64,000 nucleotides of DNA. Source: Endomychus coccineus. Its lineage: Eukaryota; Arthropoda; Insecta; Coleoptera; Endomychidae. Shown here in pieces: positions 11,030-22,959 of the stretch. How positions within the stretch are numbered: the stretch's first letter is position 1; the number at the start of each line of letters is the position of its first letter. The translations under genes and the position numbers were made by a program. The notes below the pieces were generated by a model. The model saw only the letters and a program-made list of their open reading frames with translations. It was not told the DNA's origin and ran no database searches. The stretch is from contig OY294067.1 in NCBI GenBank assembly GCA_958510875.1, positions 248,511,736-248,575,735 on the forward strand, written 5' to 3'.

Positions 11030-13535
11030 AAACAGAGTGTTAATGCGACCGATTTCCCAATATAATAATATAATATAATTAATATTATATTGTATTATTA
11101 TATCTAATAATAAGATAAAAGAATTAATTAACATTTTTAATTTATCGATTCTGATTTTAAATTGGATATAACCCCATAATGAATGTATTGTGTGTATGCA
11201 TCCCAAGAGTTTCAATCACTCAAAGGCGAAAGTCCATGTGAAGCGTTGAATTTCCATTTGTATCGTTTGCTTTTCCCTTTTTCTGCATTTACTGTATTGA
11301 ACGTTTGTAAATTTTTTACCGCGTTACTCATATGTCTGCCTAGGATAACAAATCACATATCTTTCATATAAGTGACAAACCATTTCTCTACGAACTGTAT
11401 TGTTATTTATAACTTCTTAATAGATATTAGGAGATCGAATCCATCTACAATTGGAAAGTTGAAGCTAAAACATATTGGAGGGAGGTTTGTTTCCCTGGAA
11501 TATTCTAAATAATATTTACAGTTTTAGCCCCTGTAATACAGGCAACACATTAAGCAACTCTGCTTAAGAGGGGAATTCTAACACAGGCGGTACCAATCTT
11601 ATATATATATTAATCAATGCATCGCCATTCCCATAGTTGCAGCTATGAAATAATCTAGTATAGTGATCTCTAGCGGTGTCTTTGCTGGAATGCAAAGGTT
11701 CCTCAATGAATAGTTTTCATTTGGTAGAGTTCTTTATTTCCATAAGTATCTTTGATATAGCGACTATAGAGGGAGCAAGGTTTCACTTCAACGTTGGTAT
11801 CTTATTAAAACCTGTTTGAGCCCAAGAATTTGAATCGCGCTAAACTACGGATTCGATTCGGAACTTGAGTCGACAACTGCAGCGTGCAGCGTCGGGGCGA
11901 GAGTGGTATTCACCCGGCGCTTAATGCGTGGTTTTTGTTTTGATTTACACACATGTACAACATGCTGCCTCATAAAATATAGATTCGATTTCCCCTTGTG
12001 GCTATCTTACCATTCATAAGATAATTTATTGTAATTCACTGGTGAGGGAAATGTTGATTGTTGTCATTGTTTGTTAAAAAGTGATAGAAGTGTTTATAAA
12101 TATTAGTGCCCATTGGATTGTTGTTTACGGATATCAGAGTGAGAGGCTTCAAACAAGGTAATTCATTATTCAAAATAATCTTACCATTCCTCTTCTTCTT
12201 AATAAGTAGCTACAGAATATTCTATTTTGATACTCGATAATAATAATAAATAGTGTACAATATAGAATTATGTCCACATATCTTCGCTTTAATTGTTAGC
12301 AGCCACTGTATCGAAGCTGTTAGTGGTTATTATCTGAAAGCACAATTCAGGAAACGAAATTTTAATTAATACTGTTTAATCAACTAATCAAGGTATTGTT
12401 ACTTGTTCGCAGTCCTCATACATTATGCGAATTTATAGTTTCATACATTTGAAATACAAAAAATTATTCGCATGAGAAAACTATATTACTATACAATTAC
12501 ACTAGTACCAATAATTGATATGTTAACTGGAAGAATAAGATATTGCGAAAAATGTCTGTATATATCCTTAATGATTATAAGTAGGCTTGACAAATTGGCC
12601 AAAAACCGGTATCACATTCTCCAATAAATCTTTAGACACCTAGTTATCAAATTAACTATAATAAGAAAAACAGCAAAACTAGTTATTGAGCTCATCTTAA
12701 TTACTCTAGTAGATCAACATCTCGACTCAGAGTAATAGTCCCTGCGACAATAGAGTTGAATTTATTGACTTCCAGAACAAACCCTCAGGATTTATAATAA
12801 AAGGGGGGTATTTTCTGATACCTCGGAAGTGTAGTTGTCTATTCAGGATTCATCTTTGCGTCAACCTATCCATTTCTTGCATCAGTGTAAGGCCCATTGA
12901 TAAATAACTTCCCGCCACAACACCGACAAAACCAGCAATAACAGATAACTAAAACGTCTGGTCTGTTTTCTAATCATCTCCATTTCGCTTGCTTATCGGA
13001 CGCTTCATCATATTCCTTTTCGTTCTAGTCTAAACTAAACACGGAGCGACAAAATTTTACTTTGTATTCCACGACAATCTTTGAAGTTAACATCTTCTCT
13101 TCTCTCAACATTACACGCTGGCTCACACAATGATCTAAGAACGTTATAGGTTTTCCTCTCTTGTAGCCAAAAAAACATTTTTGTGGGATGCCAGTCCATT
13201 TTTGACCATTTAATTACAGATGCAGATATACATATGTAAGATTGACAAAATTAGATGGACCTGCTTAAAAACCAATACGGTAGGCGCCGGGGAAAATTGA
13301 TATTTTGATCTTACGCATTTTCATGTAAGCTCTGGCTATTTTGCCTGAACATGCCGGAACTAGTCTAGTCAATTTTTCCTGAAACAGGAGCAATCACCTA
13401 TTTCAAATGTCTATGTGTCTCATTCTCCCTTCTAGAACAGCTTAAAAATAGCCTTCTACATAAATGTGAAATATACCTGGCCGGGTCCAGTGACTCAAAA
13501 GTTAAAACATGTTCAATCAATCAAAACGGGAGAGC
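11030..13535. other. Unassigned; AT-only patch at 11060-11115 and GC-rich patch at 11830-11935
   Basis: The patch 11060-11115 is almost pure A/T. By contrast 11830-11935 is rich in CG dinucleotides. It is followed after about 200 bp by CAAACAAG then GTAATT (about 12157), which would fit a 5' untranslated exon and splice donor of a host gene, but there is no coding frame to test it. No other structure was recognised to 13535. Confidence 0.3.
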
Positions 13536-13539
13536 ACAA

Positions 13540-14480
13540 GTTCAGAGAGCTTAGACCGCTTGATAGGGTCCATGGTGCACCCCAGTGATACAAGACGCAA
13601 TCCAACAGGCCTAAGACAGCACCGAAGGCTAGGATTCTACATGGATTGATGTCTCTTCATGACCTCACGCGGCATGTATGCTCTGCCGAGGAGTTGTATC
13701 CTATGAGAAACCAGTGTTGGACATTCTACAAGGATATGAGAGGCAGTTTCGACCGTCTCTCCCCATCTACTTCAACCTGGGGCATCAACGATGCCCATTA
13801 AGTGTAGGTGTTTATTCAGATGACAGTGTTGTACGAGGAGTTAAGCTTCTTTTGCTTAAAGTGAGAAGGGTGTTCCAGCATTTGGGCTAGAACTCCGCGA
13901 TTTGGACTTCGCCTGCGTCATACCGAGGGCACTGCTCCAAACTGAGAGGTACTGTTCATCCAGTAGCTCTCTGAAGGCGTGGAGCCCGGTGGTTGGTAAG
14001 ATTCAGATCGCTTGATCGTGGCCAGGGGTGCCCAGGGAACCCCGTTCGGCCAATTCAACGGCCACTTCGTTTCCTTTAACGCCAGAGTGGGCGGGTACTC
14101 ATGCAACTACTGAAGTTTGTTCCGGCTAATTCACCCAGGGTCTACCTGCAATTCAAAACAAGCCTAGAAGTCACTATATGGGGGCGAAGGGAGCCCAGGG
14201 TCGATCGGCTGTCAGTGCAGGTATATAGTCATCTACCTCGATAGTTTAGTCTCAGGTTTTCCAGGTTACAGGTCCGGATTGTATAGATATCGGCTTGGAA
14301 AACGGTTACGTGAGCACCTAGGGGAACTGAAAGATCCCTTCTGGGTGTGCACGATTAGACTTCGGCTCCGTTGAACTCGCCAGTCTTGGACCTGTCTGTG
14401 AACCACACGACCAATACTTGAACCCCCTGGCGGCAGTGGTCTGGAGTCCTTGTTCTCACAGTCTATCCTCTGTAAAAAAT
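13540..14480 (-). mobile_element. Decayed non-LTR retrotransposon, RNase H and 3' zinc-finger region
   Basis: This stretch is homologous along its length, on the same strand, to the better preserved element at 44640-45410. On the minus strand a frame around 13918-14106 still shows the RNase H region (reading WVHEYPPTLALKET, corresponding to WVHANSEVRGNEVADE in the other copy). The zinc-finger region follows towards 13640. Many indels and stops are present. The RNase H domain places it in the I/R1 side of non-LTR elements. It is much older than the 44.6-kb copy. Confidence 0.75.
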
Positions 14481-15335
14481 GTTACAACATTGTTCAATTT
14501 TTTTTATTTCCTTGTAAGTTCCCTATTCTTATTTGTATAAACCCAAAACTTCTTAGAAATGTTTGGGACTTTTGGAATAATGAGAATGATTACTAGTACG
14601 GTAGTACCTACATTTCTTGATATATTATTTAGCATGAATAATACTGGTCAAATAATATTTCGTCGCCTGCGTATGCGTATGAGTTGTTTTGAAACACACC
14701 TCTGTCATATTATAGGTCTCTCCAAATCGAACTCTCGTTGAAGAATATCCAGTTCTTACTTCGATTTCCAAATAAAGAATGTGATTCCTTAAATGTGACA
14801 AAACCGTGTTTGAAACACAGTAAACTCATATCCATAAAAGTTTCCCTGACCAACTTTATACGCCAAACTCTCAATATTCACAAGGATTGTAAACCCATAT
14901 GTTTCATATTAATAGTTACCTGAACTCTAAACCACACTGTGTAGTGAAAAAATTAGTCAGCATTATTTCTAAAATAAATGTTACAAGTTTTCTGTAAATT
15001 TGAGTTTAATTCTCCAAAACATCCGAAAGTTGTTAGTACAGCAACAAGTTTTGAATGGCTCATATTCCAAACGATCGAGTGTGGATTATGCCATTCCAAA
15101 CGTATTAGTAGACTATACTTTCTCCAACAAGATTTTAGAAATTTCACAAAAAATGTTATTTTTCAATTGATAAATTATTACTAATTCATTATTAAAATAT
15201 GATTTTAACATACTGTGTCAAAATGTATATTCTATCACTGCTTTCGACCAATCAGAAACGGTTTAGTCTGAGTGATAGAATATATATATTCTGACAGAGT
15301 CAGTCAGAATGATCTATGTTATAATCAAATCTTTA
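14480..15335. other. Unassigned; 14-bp hairpin at 15225-15285
   Basis: No gene recognised. TATATTCTATCACT near 15227 is inverted near 15271 with a 30-bp loop, a small hairpin of unknown meaning. Confidence 0.4.
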
Positions 15336-15342
15336 ATCATAA

Positions 15343-16305
15343 GGTGTGTTCATTTGTGTCCTTGCTAATGCGTAGAGCAAGCTGATAAAATCAGTTAATG
15401 TCATCACAAAGCAGATAGTAGTAGCTTAGATTAGCAAAGAATGACTACAAACAAACACTTTTCGACACAGACAACATAGCTTAGAAAATTTTCAAAAACG
15501 TACACAAATAAAAATATCAAAAATGCTATTTTTTGCCTTGCAACAGATGATACATTATCTTCTAGTTCATCTGAAGATTAAGAAATAGATGATTTGGAGA
15601 TCTAAGAAGCCATTTTAACTAATAGAAATTGTATTGAAAATTATTTTGAAGTAACAATATTGCATGAAACAATAACAAATGTTTCTTTGAACTGTCTCTA
15701 TATCCTTATTTTAGGTCATATCCATGTATAACGAACAATAATTCAAAATGCATTTCAGACTTAGTCGTGATAAATTTCAAATTCTTTCAAACGAATTTCT
15801 AGTCTCTAATATATACCAAAATCTTCAGGAGAATTGTAAGTTTACTTGTTGAAATGAGTTGAATATCATAATTACTTCATCCTTGTGATAAATTATTTGT
15901 TTATTAGCTAACATAAGATTAAATATTGACAATAAGAAGTCGATTCTGGTGTTCCTATGGTTTGCGAGTCATCAAACCTCATATAGACAGGTTGGAGACC
16001 GTAAAACGACAGGATCTTGTGAAGCTGTTGACATTTTTGAATTCGTTAACTTCAATTTTATCTAGGTATTCGAAAAGTCCGAACTATAAAGAACTCTGGT
16101 TTTAGGTTATGTAAACCACTTATAAAATGATCTGCTCTTTTTGCTCCGTCGTTTTCCGTCGAGTAGATTTAGTCTGATCTTTTCAATCTAGAGCAATTTG
16201 CTCAACACAAATGAACACAATTAGATCAAATGATCGACACAAACGAACGGACGTTTTTCTACTAAACTTACTCTATGCATCTCTAGCAACACAAACAAAC
16301 AGACC
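15343..16305 (+). mobile_element. PIF/Harbinger element, internally deleted, 963 bp
   Basis: The left end GGTGTGTTCATTTGTGTCC and the right end (reverse complement GGTCTGTTTGTTTGTGTTG) form imperfect terminal inverted repeats of about 50 bp, sharing ATGC-TAGAG-AAG further in. Flanks are TAA (15340-15342) and TAT (16306-16308), consistent with the 3-bp TWA target site of PIF/Harbinger, one base having decayed. It contains the N-terminal half of a transposase (see next entry) and lacks the catalytic DDE part. Confidence 0.75.
15545..16074 (+). pseudogene. PIF/Harbinger transposase N-terminal remnant
   Basis: Three blocks match the usual start of insect HARBI1-like transposases. First is an acidic Ser/Asp/Glu-rich leader (SSSSSED, then EIDDLEI, EAILTNRN). 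Second is MHFRLSRDKFQIL (around 15749), followed by a GTAAG that may be an intron donor (15837). Third is KKSILVFLWFASHQTSYRQV (around 15930), the helix-turn-helix region. Frames are broken by TAA/TAG stops and the frame ends at TAG about 16064. No DDE residues remain. Identification is by motif memory of the family and has no alignment behind it. Confidence 0.75.
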
Positions 16306-16309
16306 TATA

Positions 16310-18295
16310 GAATAAATACTTTCTAAAATCGTGTTGGAGTAAATGATATTACACTACGTAGGTAAACGCCAAAACCATAGATACATAATTATGCTTAAGA
16401 ATATTTATTGTGTCCGAAGCAGACAGTACTGTTCCTTATAAGTAACATAGGATAAGAGGCGGCGAAAAATTCGAACTTAGTAACGGGTGGATCATCTTCC
16501 TAATGCTTCTATAAATTAATGTTGATAGTAAGAGTAATAAGGCCATGGAAACTATCTCGATCAATATTGAATTGTTTCGATGAACGTCAAGATTAATCAC
16601 GAGATTATTGGACGTGGACTTATGACCCCCAAGATATTTTTGCTAAGACATAAATATAAAATTATTCACATTCTTGATTAAACACCGACATTGTTGGTTT
16701 GGTTTAAATAATTAGTGAATCGTAAGTATTCTTTAACTGAAACAGTTGAAAACATTATTAACAAATGACCTAGGATGAAACATTATGTTTGATGATGTAA
16801 TGTTCTCTAACTGGGAGGATTAATTCATTATAAAGTATTGGTTATATTATAATCAATTACCGACTTATTCTGCGAAGAAGATTCGAAGTACAAGGACATG
16901 ATGTTAGGATGTATTAGTGCAATCATCATTAATTGTCTACTGTCAACAGTTCGTCCCGAGGTTCGTCCAGATTTATGCACATTTTCCATAACAATTTTTG
17001 AGAATGAGTTCATTATATTTGGAATAGGTATGATCCAAGGTATGTCAAATGAATCAGTTTGAAATTATTCATCTTACAATTATTTCCTCTCCGACGTTGT
17101 AGATGAGTTACTTTGTCCTTCACAGTGTAATACTTGTCATACTAAGCTTTTTCTAGATAGTTTTCCATCCCAGACTGTGAGGTCCCAAGTATATAGAATG
17201 GTGTTTTGATCAAAGACACAGACAGTCTCTGACTACTTATGTTCGGGGGTGATATCTAATCATCATACTAATTGTTCGAATGAATATCTAACAAAAATTA
17301 TGCAAAAAATGGTCGGATATATATATTGGTAAGTTTGTCTGTCGAAAATGTTGCTTTTGTGAAGTTACATCTCATTACTATGAAGTCCCCATGAAACTTT
17401 AATTTTTATAACTTTTTTTCATAAAATGACCACTTCGCGAACGAATGAAGAGTGTTTGTATTTTGTAATTAATATATCATTCCGAGTATCATTCATTCAA
17501 TGACATATACATAACACTGGCAACGTAAATTCTCGACCATAACTAGGCTTAATAATACGATACATTTTGTCAGCCTGGTTTATGATATTTGGGATACCAA
17601 GATAAATGAAAAGCTCACAATTGACTCGACAATTGATGACTCACGTGTACGTATGTTATGGAAAGACAATTAGTTTCATACCAACAATTCAGATTTTTTC
17701 TTATATTTTGACTACACGTAAGCCCCATGACATTGAAGGCAAATGGTAGTTTTACTATAGAATCATGGTTGGTATGTCATTCTGGAGGTAGATGTGTTGA
17801 GACCGTATCCAGGGAATGTTGAAGAGCATGCAGTTAATGCAGACATCCACAAATAGTTTGAAGGTGATAGCCAATTTTTGATAAAAACTTTATTCATGTT
17901 AAGTTAAAATTACTGATTCAGACTTGTAGGGATTTAGAAAATATTTTTTTTGTGGCTAAACCGTTCGCCTAACTAAAATTTTATAAGATTAAATAGCTTC
18001 TAAATAAAAGAACTATCCAGAAAAAATTGGTTGTGATTATACCCAGGGGGTTGAAAAAAATATGGGTAGATAATTTATTGTGACTATGTTTTTAAACATC
18101 ACCTTGTAATTTTCGAAATTAGAGTTTCTTCCATAAAAAGCTGTAATTTGCAGGTACAAAAGCGTGGCTAAAAAATGAATTAAATCAAACTAAGATTTTT
18201 TGACTTATTCGAAAAAATGTAAAAAATTAATCATTTTTAAAGCCCTCTAGCGCCCAAACTAAGCAACTATAAATAAAGGTAGAAAGCTTTATCCC
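16310..18295. other. Unassigned AT-rich sequence
   Basis: Nothing recognised. The minus-strand frame 16828-17013 has no motif. The sequence has no terminal repeats or tandem structure visible by eye. Confidence 0.4.
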
Positions 18296-18337
18296 ACTTC
18301 AATATAGGGGAAAAGCTATAAATACGTCCTGACGTGA

Positions 18338-18372
18338 CTATAGTTTCGACAACTAGCGTGTCATCTTTAAAA
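18338..18372 (-). ncRNA. Degenerate hammerhead-like motif, left PLE arm
   Basis: On the minus strand TTAAAGA (consensus CTGAAGA with two changes) is followed by the stem GACA/TGTC with loop CGCTAGT, then GAAAC. The right arm has only a damaged equivalent near 21385-21415 (TGAAGCTGACA...). Position at the outer end of the arm supports the assignment. Confidence 0.45.
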
Positions 18373-18699
18373 AGATACTAATGTATGTCTTAAGATATAG
18401 TCAAACTAAGGTACGAGTTACAAGTGGAGTTTCGGTTTGAATACAGTGAAATACATTGCTGAGTACGAGTAATTGGAATATTATAATAGGGTTAAGTGGA
18501 TTACGGGGAATTTATGTTATTATCGAAAAAAATGCTGTAGTACAAGTCTAATTGTCCATTTCAATATTACTGCGTTTTGTTTTATACCTTTGAAAATTTC
18601 TACTGATTCTAGTGTGTTTAATTAAAATCTAGTCGGATTATGCAAAATTTTAACTTTATAAATTTGATAAAGTGTGTCCTGTTACTAAAATATGATTGG

Positions 18700-18835
18700 A
18701 GAAAGGAGTCTAAAAGATCGAACATGCTCCTTATATATAATATCTTTATTATGACTTGATCTACCAATGTAAAAGTTATCACATTCTGAACAGGTTAATT
18801 TATACACTCTAGGTTTATCAAACTTATTCGTTCTC
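18700..18835 (-). pseudogene. GIY-YIG remnant, PLE copy b left arm
   Basis: One minus-strand frame reads KPRVYKLTCSECDNFYIGRS followed by YKEHVRSF, which are the GVYK...YIG pair and the R/KYKEH helix of PLE GIY-YIG nucleases. It ends at a TAG about 18688. The Cys pair (CxxC) is intact. The expected GQTGR reads GRSSHN, so the active-site loop is damaged. Confidence 0.8.
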
Positions 18836-18839
18836 ATAT

Positions 18840-18965
18840 AAATTAGTTTGTTCAGTGTGATAACATTTACATTTAGTCGATCAAGTCGTCATATAGAAAA
18901 TAGATACAAGGAACATTGTCGATCTTTTGGACTCTAGAAAACATATTCACTTTTCTTCAATCATA
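18840..18965 (+). pseudogene. GIY-YIG remnant, PLE copy b right arm
   Basis: The plus-strand mirror of the left-arm remnant. A frameshift after the first cysteine breaks the YIG segment, but NRYKEHCRSFG remains readable. It is more decayed than the left copy at some sites and less at others (RYKEH intact here), as expected for two independent decays of one sequence. Confidence 0.7.
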
Positions 18966-19233
18966 ATTTAGAAAAAGTGCACACTTTTACAATTTTAAAT
19001 GAAGAAAATTTTTTGCATAATGAGGTGGAGGTTTCAAATTAAACACACTAGAATCAGTAGAAATTTTCAAATATATGAAAATTAACGACAGTACAATTTA
19101 AAATCACAATTAGACTTGTGCTGTAGTATTTTTTTCAATCGTATTTCAATCATTTAATCCCATCAGCAATATATTTTCCCATATTCAAACCGCAAACCAA
19201 CTTGTTACTTGTAACTTATTTGGACTATAAATA

Positions 19234-21332
19234 TTAGGGTGTGCCAAAAAAATCGATATGTTTTTATTTCGCTCTTCTTCGAGTATATCATTTCCCGTTC
19301 AAATTCATTCAGGTACCCCAAATTTGAAACAAATCGGCTAATATTTAGAGGTGCATCAAGCCCAAAATGTGTTTTTTGAAGTTTTTCCTCAATGTTTGAG
19401 AGGTTTCTCAACACTGTTCTACAATAACGGGATGTTTGACACTTGGGAGACATTATTACATTCAAACACAAAGAATTTAATGCAGTTCACGCCACATTCA
19501 GTTTCCGACAGATATATTGGCGAAAAGAACCAATTTTTGAGGCCTCAAAACTGTAATTTCAACTTTCAACTTAAATAACTTCATATTTTCAGGTTCGTGA
19601 TGCGTCATATGCTCTTTTAACGTAGTCTAGTATCACGTAGCATGAACTGAATTGATAATTTTAGAGAAAATCGCCCATCAGTTATGATAATGTTCACTCG
19701 AGTAGAAAAAGGCACCACTTGAAAATGTACCAAAAATGGCAAAAAATTCAGATTGCCTTAACTCAGTTGCAATAAATCGAAAATGGATGAATATTTGAGT
19801 TCTGAAAAGGTTAGAACCTTCCCTTTAATGTGATGTTAGTTAATGTGATACCAAATCCATTCCACCCCCTCCCACCCGCTAAGAATAATATGTTTCTGGT
19901 GTCGAAAAAGGTCCCACTTTGACAGCTCGTAGGCCGAGCCGAAAAAATCATGGGCTCAATCAGACAACAGGCCAATAAATTTCAATCATTTTTTCTTCAG
20001 TTCCTCAAAAAATTCGAGTTTCTACGATGATTTGGAGGGAAGTTATGAATTTTTCAAAAAAAAGTATCATTTTGCGTTTTTTTTTTTGAAAACTTTGCCA
20101 ATTTTGTACCTCAATCAATGAATCTTTATAAAATTAATCGACGAGTCATAAAGTTGATAGAATGTGTTGAGCACCTACAGAGTATATTCTAGTATTTACA
20201 ATCAAATATTTTTAACAATCATTTAATAATTTATCATCATACATTTAATAATTTGTAATCATACATCAGATTAACGCTTTTTTCGCAACGCATGGAATTC
20301 GCCGCCTGTGCTCCTCGACAACTTTCAACAGGTAGTGCTTTTGCTCTTCGTTCTTCGTCAATTCGGAATTATATTTTGTAATTAACGCTATACTTCTTTC
20401 CGCGGTGTCATTCGTAACGCGCAAAAATGAAAATTTTTCTTTCGCTCATATATAAGATTCGTTGCTTTTCCACGCAGATGGATCTTCAGTTAAAAAGTCG
20501 CAGTTCACATCAAATTTTTCCAACAAGTTACATGTATGTTGAGAGAATAGTTCATCGATACAACGCGTTCTCCACATCTCTAATTCGGTGTCAGAATTTG
20601 AATTTAATAATAACCTTTTAACCGGCTACGAGCTGTCAAAGTGGGACATTTTTTGACACCAGGAACATATTTTTCTTTGCGGGATGGGAGGGGGTGGAAT
20701 GGATTTGGTATCACATTACGTAGGATCACATTAAAGGGAAGATTCTAACCTTTTTAGAACTCAAAGATTTTTCTGTTTTCGACTAAACGCAACCGAGTTA
20801 TGGCACTCTGAATTTTTGCCATTTTTGGCGCATTTTCATGTGGTGCGTTTTTTCACTCGAGTGTAGATTATTATAACTGATGGGCGATTTTCTCTGAAAT
20901 CATCAATCCAATTAATGCTACGTGATACTAGACTACGTTAAAAGAGCATATGACGCATCACGAACATAAAGTATGAAGTTATTTAAGTTGAAAGTTGAAA
21001 TTACAGTTTTTAGGCCAGGCCTTAAAAAAATGGTTCTTCTCACCAATATATCTATGGGAAAGTGGATGTGGTGACTGAAATGCATTAAATACTTTGTGTT
21101 CGAATGTAATAATGTCTCCCAAGTGTCAAACATCCCGTTATTGTAGAACAGTGTTATGAAAAATCTCAAAAATTGAGGAAAAACTTCAAAAAACACATTT
21201 TGGGCTTGATGCACCTCTAAATATTAGCCGATTTGTTTCAAATTTGGGGAACCTGAATGAATTTGAACGGGGAATGATATACTCGAAGAAGAGCGAAATA
21301 AAAAAATATCGATTTTTTTTGGCACAGCCTAA
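19234..21332. mobile_element. 2.1-kb element with ~700-bp terminal inverted repeats
   Basis: Arms 19234-19936 and about 20623-21332 are inverted copies (about 90% identical). The ends read TTAGGGTGTGCCAAAAAAAT and its inverse with one change, TTAGGCTGTGCC. TAAATA flanks both sides (19228-19233 and 21333-21338), which would be a 6-bp target duplication. The undisturbed arm of the host palindrome reads GACTATATCTTAAG at the same site, which also allows a TA duplication with slightly longer ends. The 690-bp middle is single copy and carries a coding remnant. The superfamily is not recognised. Long inverted repeats with 6-bp duplications recall Polinton-type or other large elements, but no polymerase or integrase is present. 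Confidence 0.85.
20266..20625 (-). pseudogene. C-terminal remnant of an unnamed transposon-associated protein
   Basis: In the single-copy middle of the 2.1-kb element a minus-strand frame reads about 119 codons to TGA at 20266-20268 with one internal TGA (about 20450). Recognisable blocks are TELEMWRTRCIDELF, then CDFLTEDPSAW, and a C-terminal VTNDTAERSIALITKYN followed by EEQKHYLLKVVEEHRR. The NDTAERG-like block followed by E-E-Q and R-R/K near the end recurs, as I remember, in many uncharacterised arthropod proteins linked to repeats, but I cannot name the enzyme. The start is cut where the inverted repeat begins. Confidence 0.6.
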
Positions 21333-21439
21333 TAAATATCTTAAGATCTTTCATGTTTATTCATACATTAGTGTCGTTTTGAAGCTGACATCACTCTGTG
21401 TTTTATTCGGTTTTATTATATCAAAATCATTTTGCCTTT

Positions 21440-22435
21440 GAGAAAAGTTGGTCTATATTCAAAAGTGCGTATAATAGAAATGAGTTCAAATCAAATTTAT
21501 TGCCGATTGAGAGAGGGAAGAGTAAATTATAAATTGGAACCTTTGCGCCTTTAGTTGTGTTTTCAGAAGAGGGATAGCTAGAGTAAACGATTGTGGACAT
21601 CGATATCATGGACTCCTTTGTTTTATTATTATTTATTCCTGAAACTACCAGCTTCTCACAATTGTAAACTAGAGAACCAACATTATAATTTAAATACTGG
21701 CCAATAATTATACTGCAGTAAATTAAACAACTTTATGGAACTCGAACACCTTGCGAAACCAGTCGCTTCGATTGGAGGGCGATGTTCCTTGTGTTTAATA
21801 TAAGAGTATGAACATGAAGTTACATAGGTTGTTAACTATGAAAATAATATTCTTACATCATAGCTGTCTAGACTGAAGGTAGCAGTCAGCATTTGTCCAA
21901 GAGTTGCAATATTAAATACATTAACAAAAATGTGTGGAAACGTAGGGTATCTACCGAGAAATTGGTAACATATCCCCATTCTAGAACCTAAGCTACGACT
22001 TATACTTTAAATGTTCTTTGTCATATGGTTTTTAAATCGTGCGGTCATAATTGAATTAAAAATCGCAATTGTGTATCTCATTGCCGCGTTTTTAAAGTTT
22101 TGACTTGGGAATCGTCTATATCTGGAGCCCGGGTATGTTAAATTATATGTAAAACTTTGCCATCTCATTCTGTATTGATAACAAAAATTAATTAGAATTA
22201 GGATTATAAATTTTTATTCACCTATAAGATGTATAGAACATATCAGCATCATCAAGATTTAAATTTAAATTTAAATCTGGTACAGAGCAACAAATCATAT
22301 AACATTCGGCACCATAAACAAAAATGCGCACCAGCAATGAACTATTGAGTATTATAAGAGACAGAATACAAAATATAAATCACTACCTACCTAAATTATT
22401 GAACTTTCGCGAAGGAGTCAATTGAAAGTAATTTT
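21440..22435. other. Unassigned AT-rich sequence
   Basis: No motif-bearing frame, repeat end or RNA was recognised between the PLE right arm and the duplicated segments ahead of the Helentron. Confidence 0.4.
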
Positions 22436-22437
22436 AA

Positions 22438-22857
22438 GCTATTGCATATAGCTTTGAGCGCGGCGACCGAATCAAGAAATTCCGTAACGAAGAATAATGT
22501 AAGACCTAAACACCTAACATGTGTCAAATTAATTAATTAATTTGAAGTTTCTATAAGTGAGAAATTTCGCTATTTTATACGAATGTTATAACATTCTAGC
22601 GCTTTAGACTCCGGGATTTTCACGTGGCCTATCGAAATTAGAAGGTGCGAATTATCTAAAAACATAATTGCATGAACTCCAGACGTCCTCTGTAATTAGC
22701 TACGAACGAAATCATTTTGACATATGCCTCTAGGAGCTCGCGCGTAGCAGACCTGAGAGTACCTGTTTCTATTAAGCTATTGCATATATTGCATATAGCT
22801 TTTATCGCGGGCTTTGAGCGCGACGACCGAATCAAGAAATTCCGTAACGAAAAATAA
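22438..22857 (+). repeat. Direct duplication of a ~58-bp segment
   Basis: TAAGCTATTGCATATA...GACCGAATCAAGAAAT...CCGTAACGAA occurs at 22438-22495 and at 22774-22855. The second copy carries two small insertions (a repeated ATTGCATAT and TTATCGCGGG). It sits just upstream of the Helentron frame and may be a decayed part of the same element. Confidence 0.7.
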
Positions 22858-22959
22858 CAGGAACTCGTACATGTTGCGCTCTCTCGGGTGACTAATATTG
22901 AAAAATTGTATATCACGACAAAAAACGATAATTCTACATTTAAGTTTCATAATAATTGA

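Larger units (their letters stand above)
18300..21420. mobile_element. Head-to-head Penelope-like pair (copy b), split by a 2.1-kb insertion
   Basis: Left arm (about 18300-18825) reads as a PLE on the minus strand. Right arm (about 18830-19227, resuming at 21333-21420) reads on the plus strand. The two are inverted copies over their whole length: CTGATTCTAGTGTGTTTAAT at 18602 pairs with its complement near 19040. The right arm stops at the foldback insertion and continues after it (TCTTAAG...CATTAGTGTCG). Both arms hold GIY-YIG remnants and the left ends in a hammerhead-like motif. The 5' ends face each other near 18827. The RT domain is missing from both. Confidence 0.8.
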
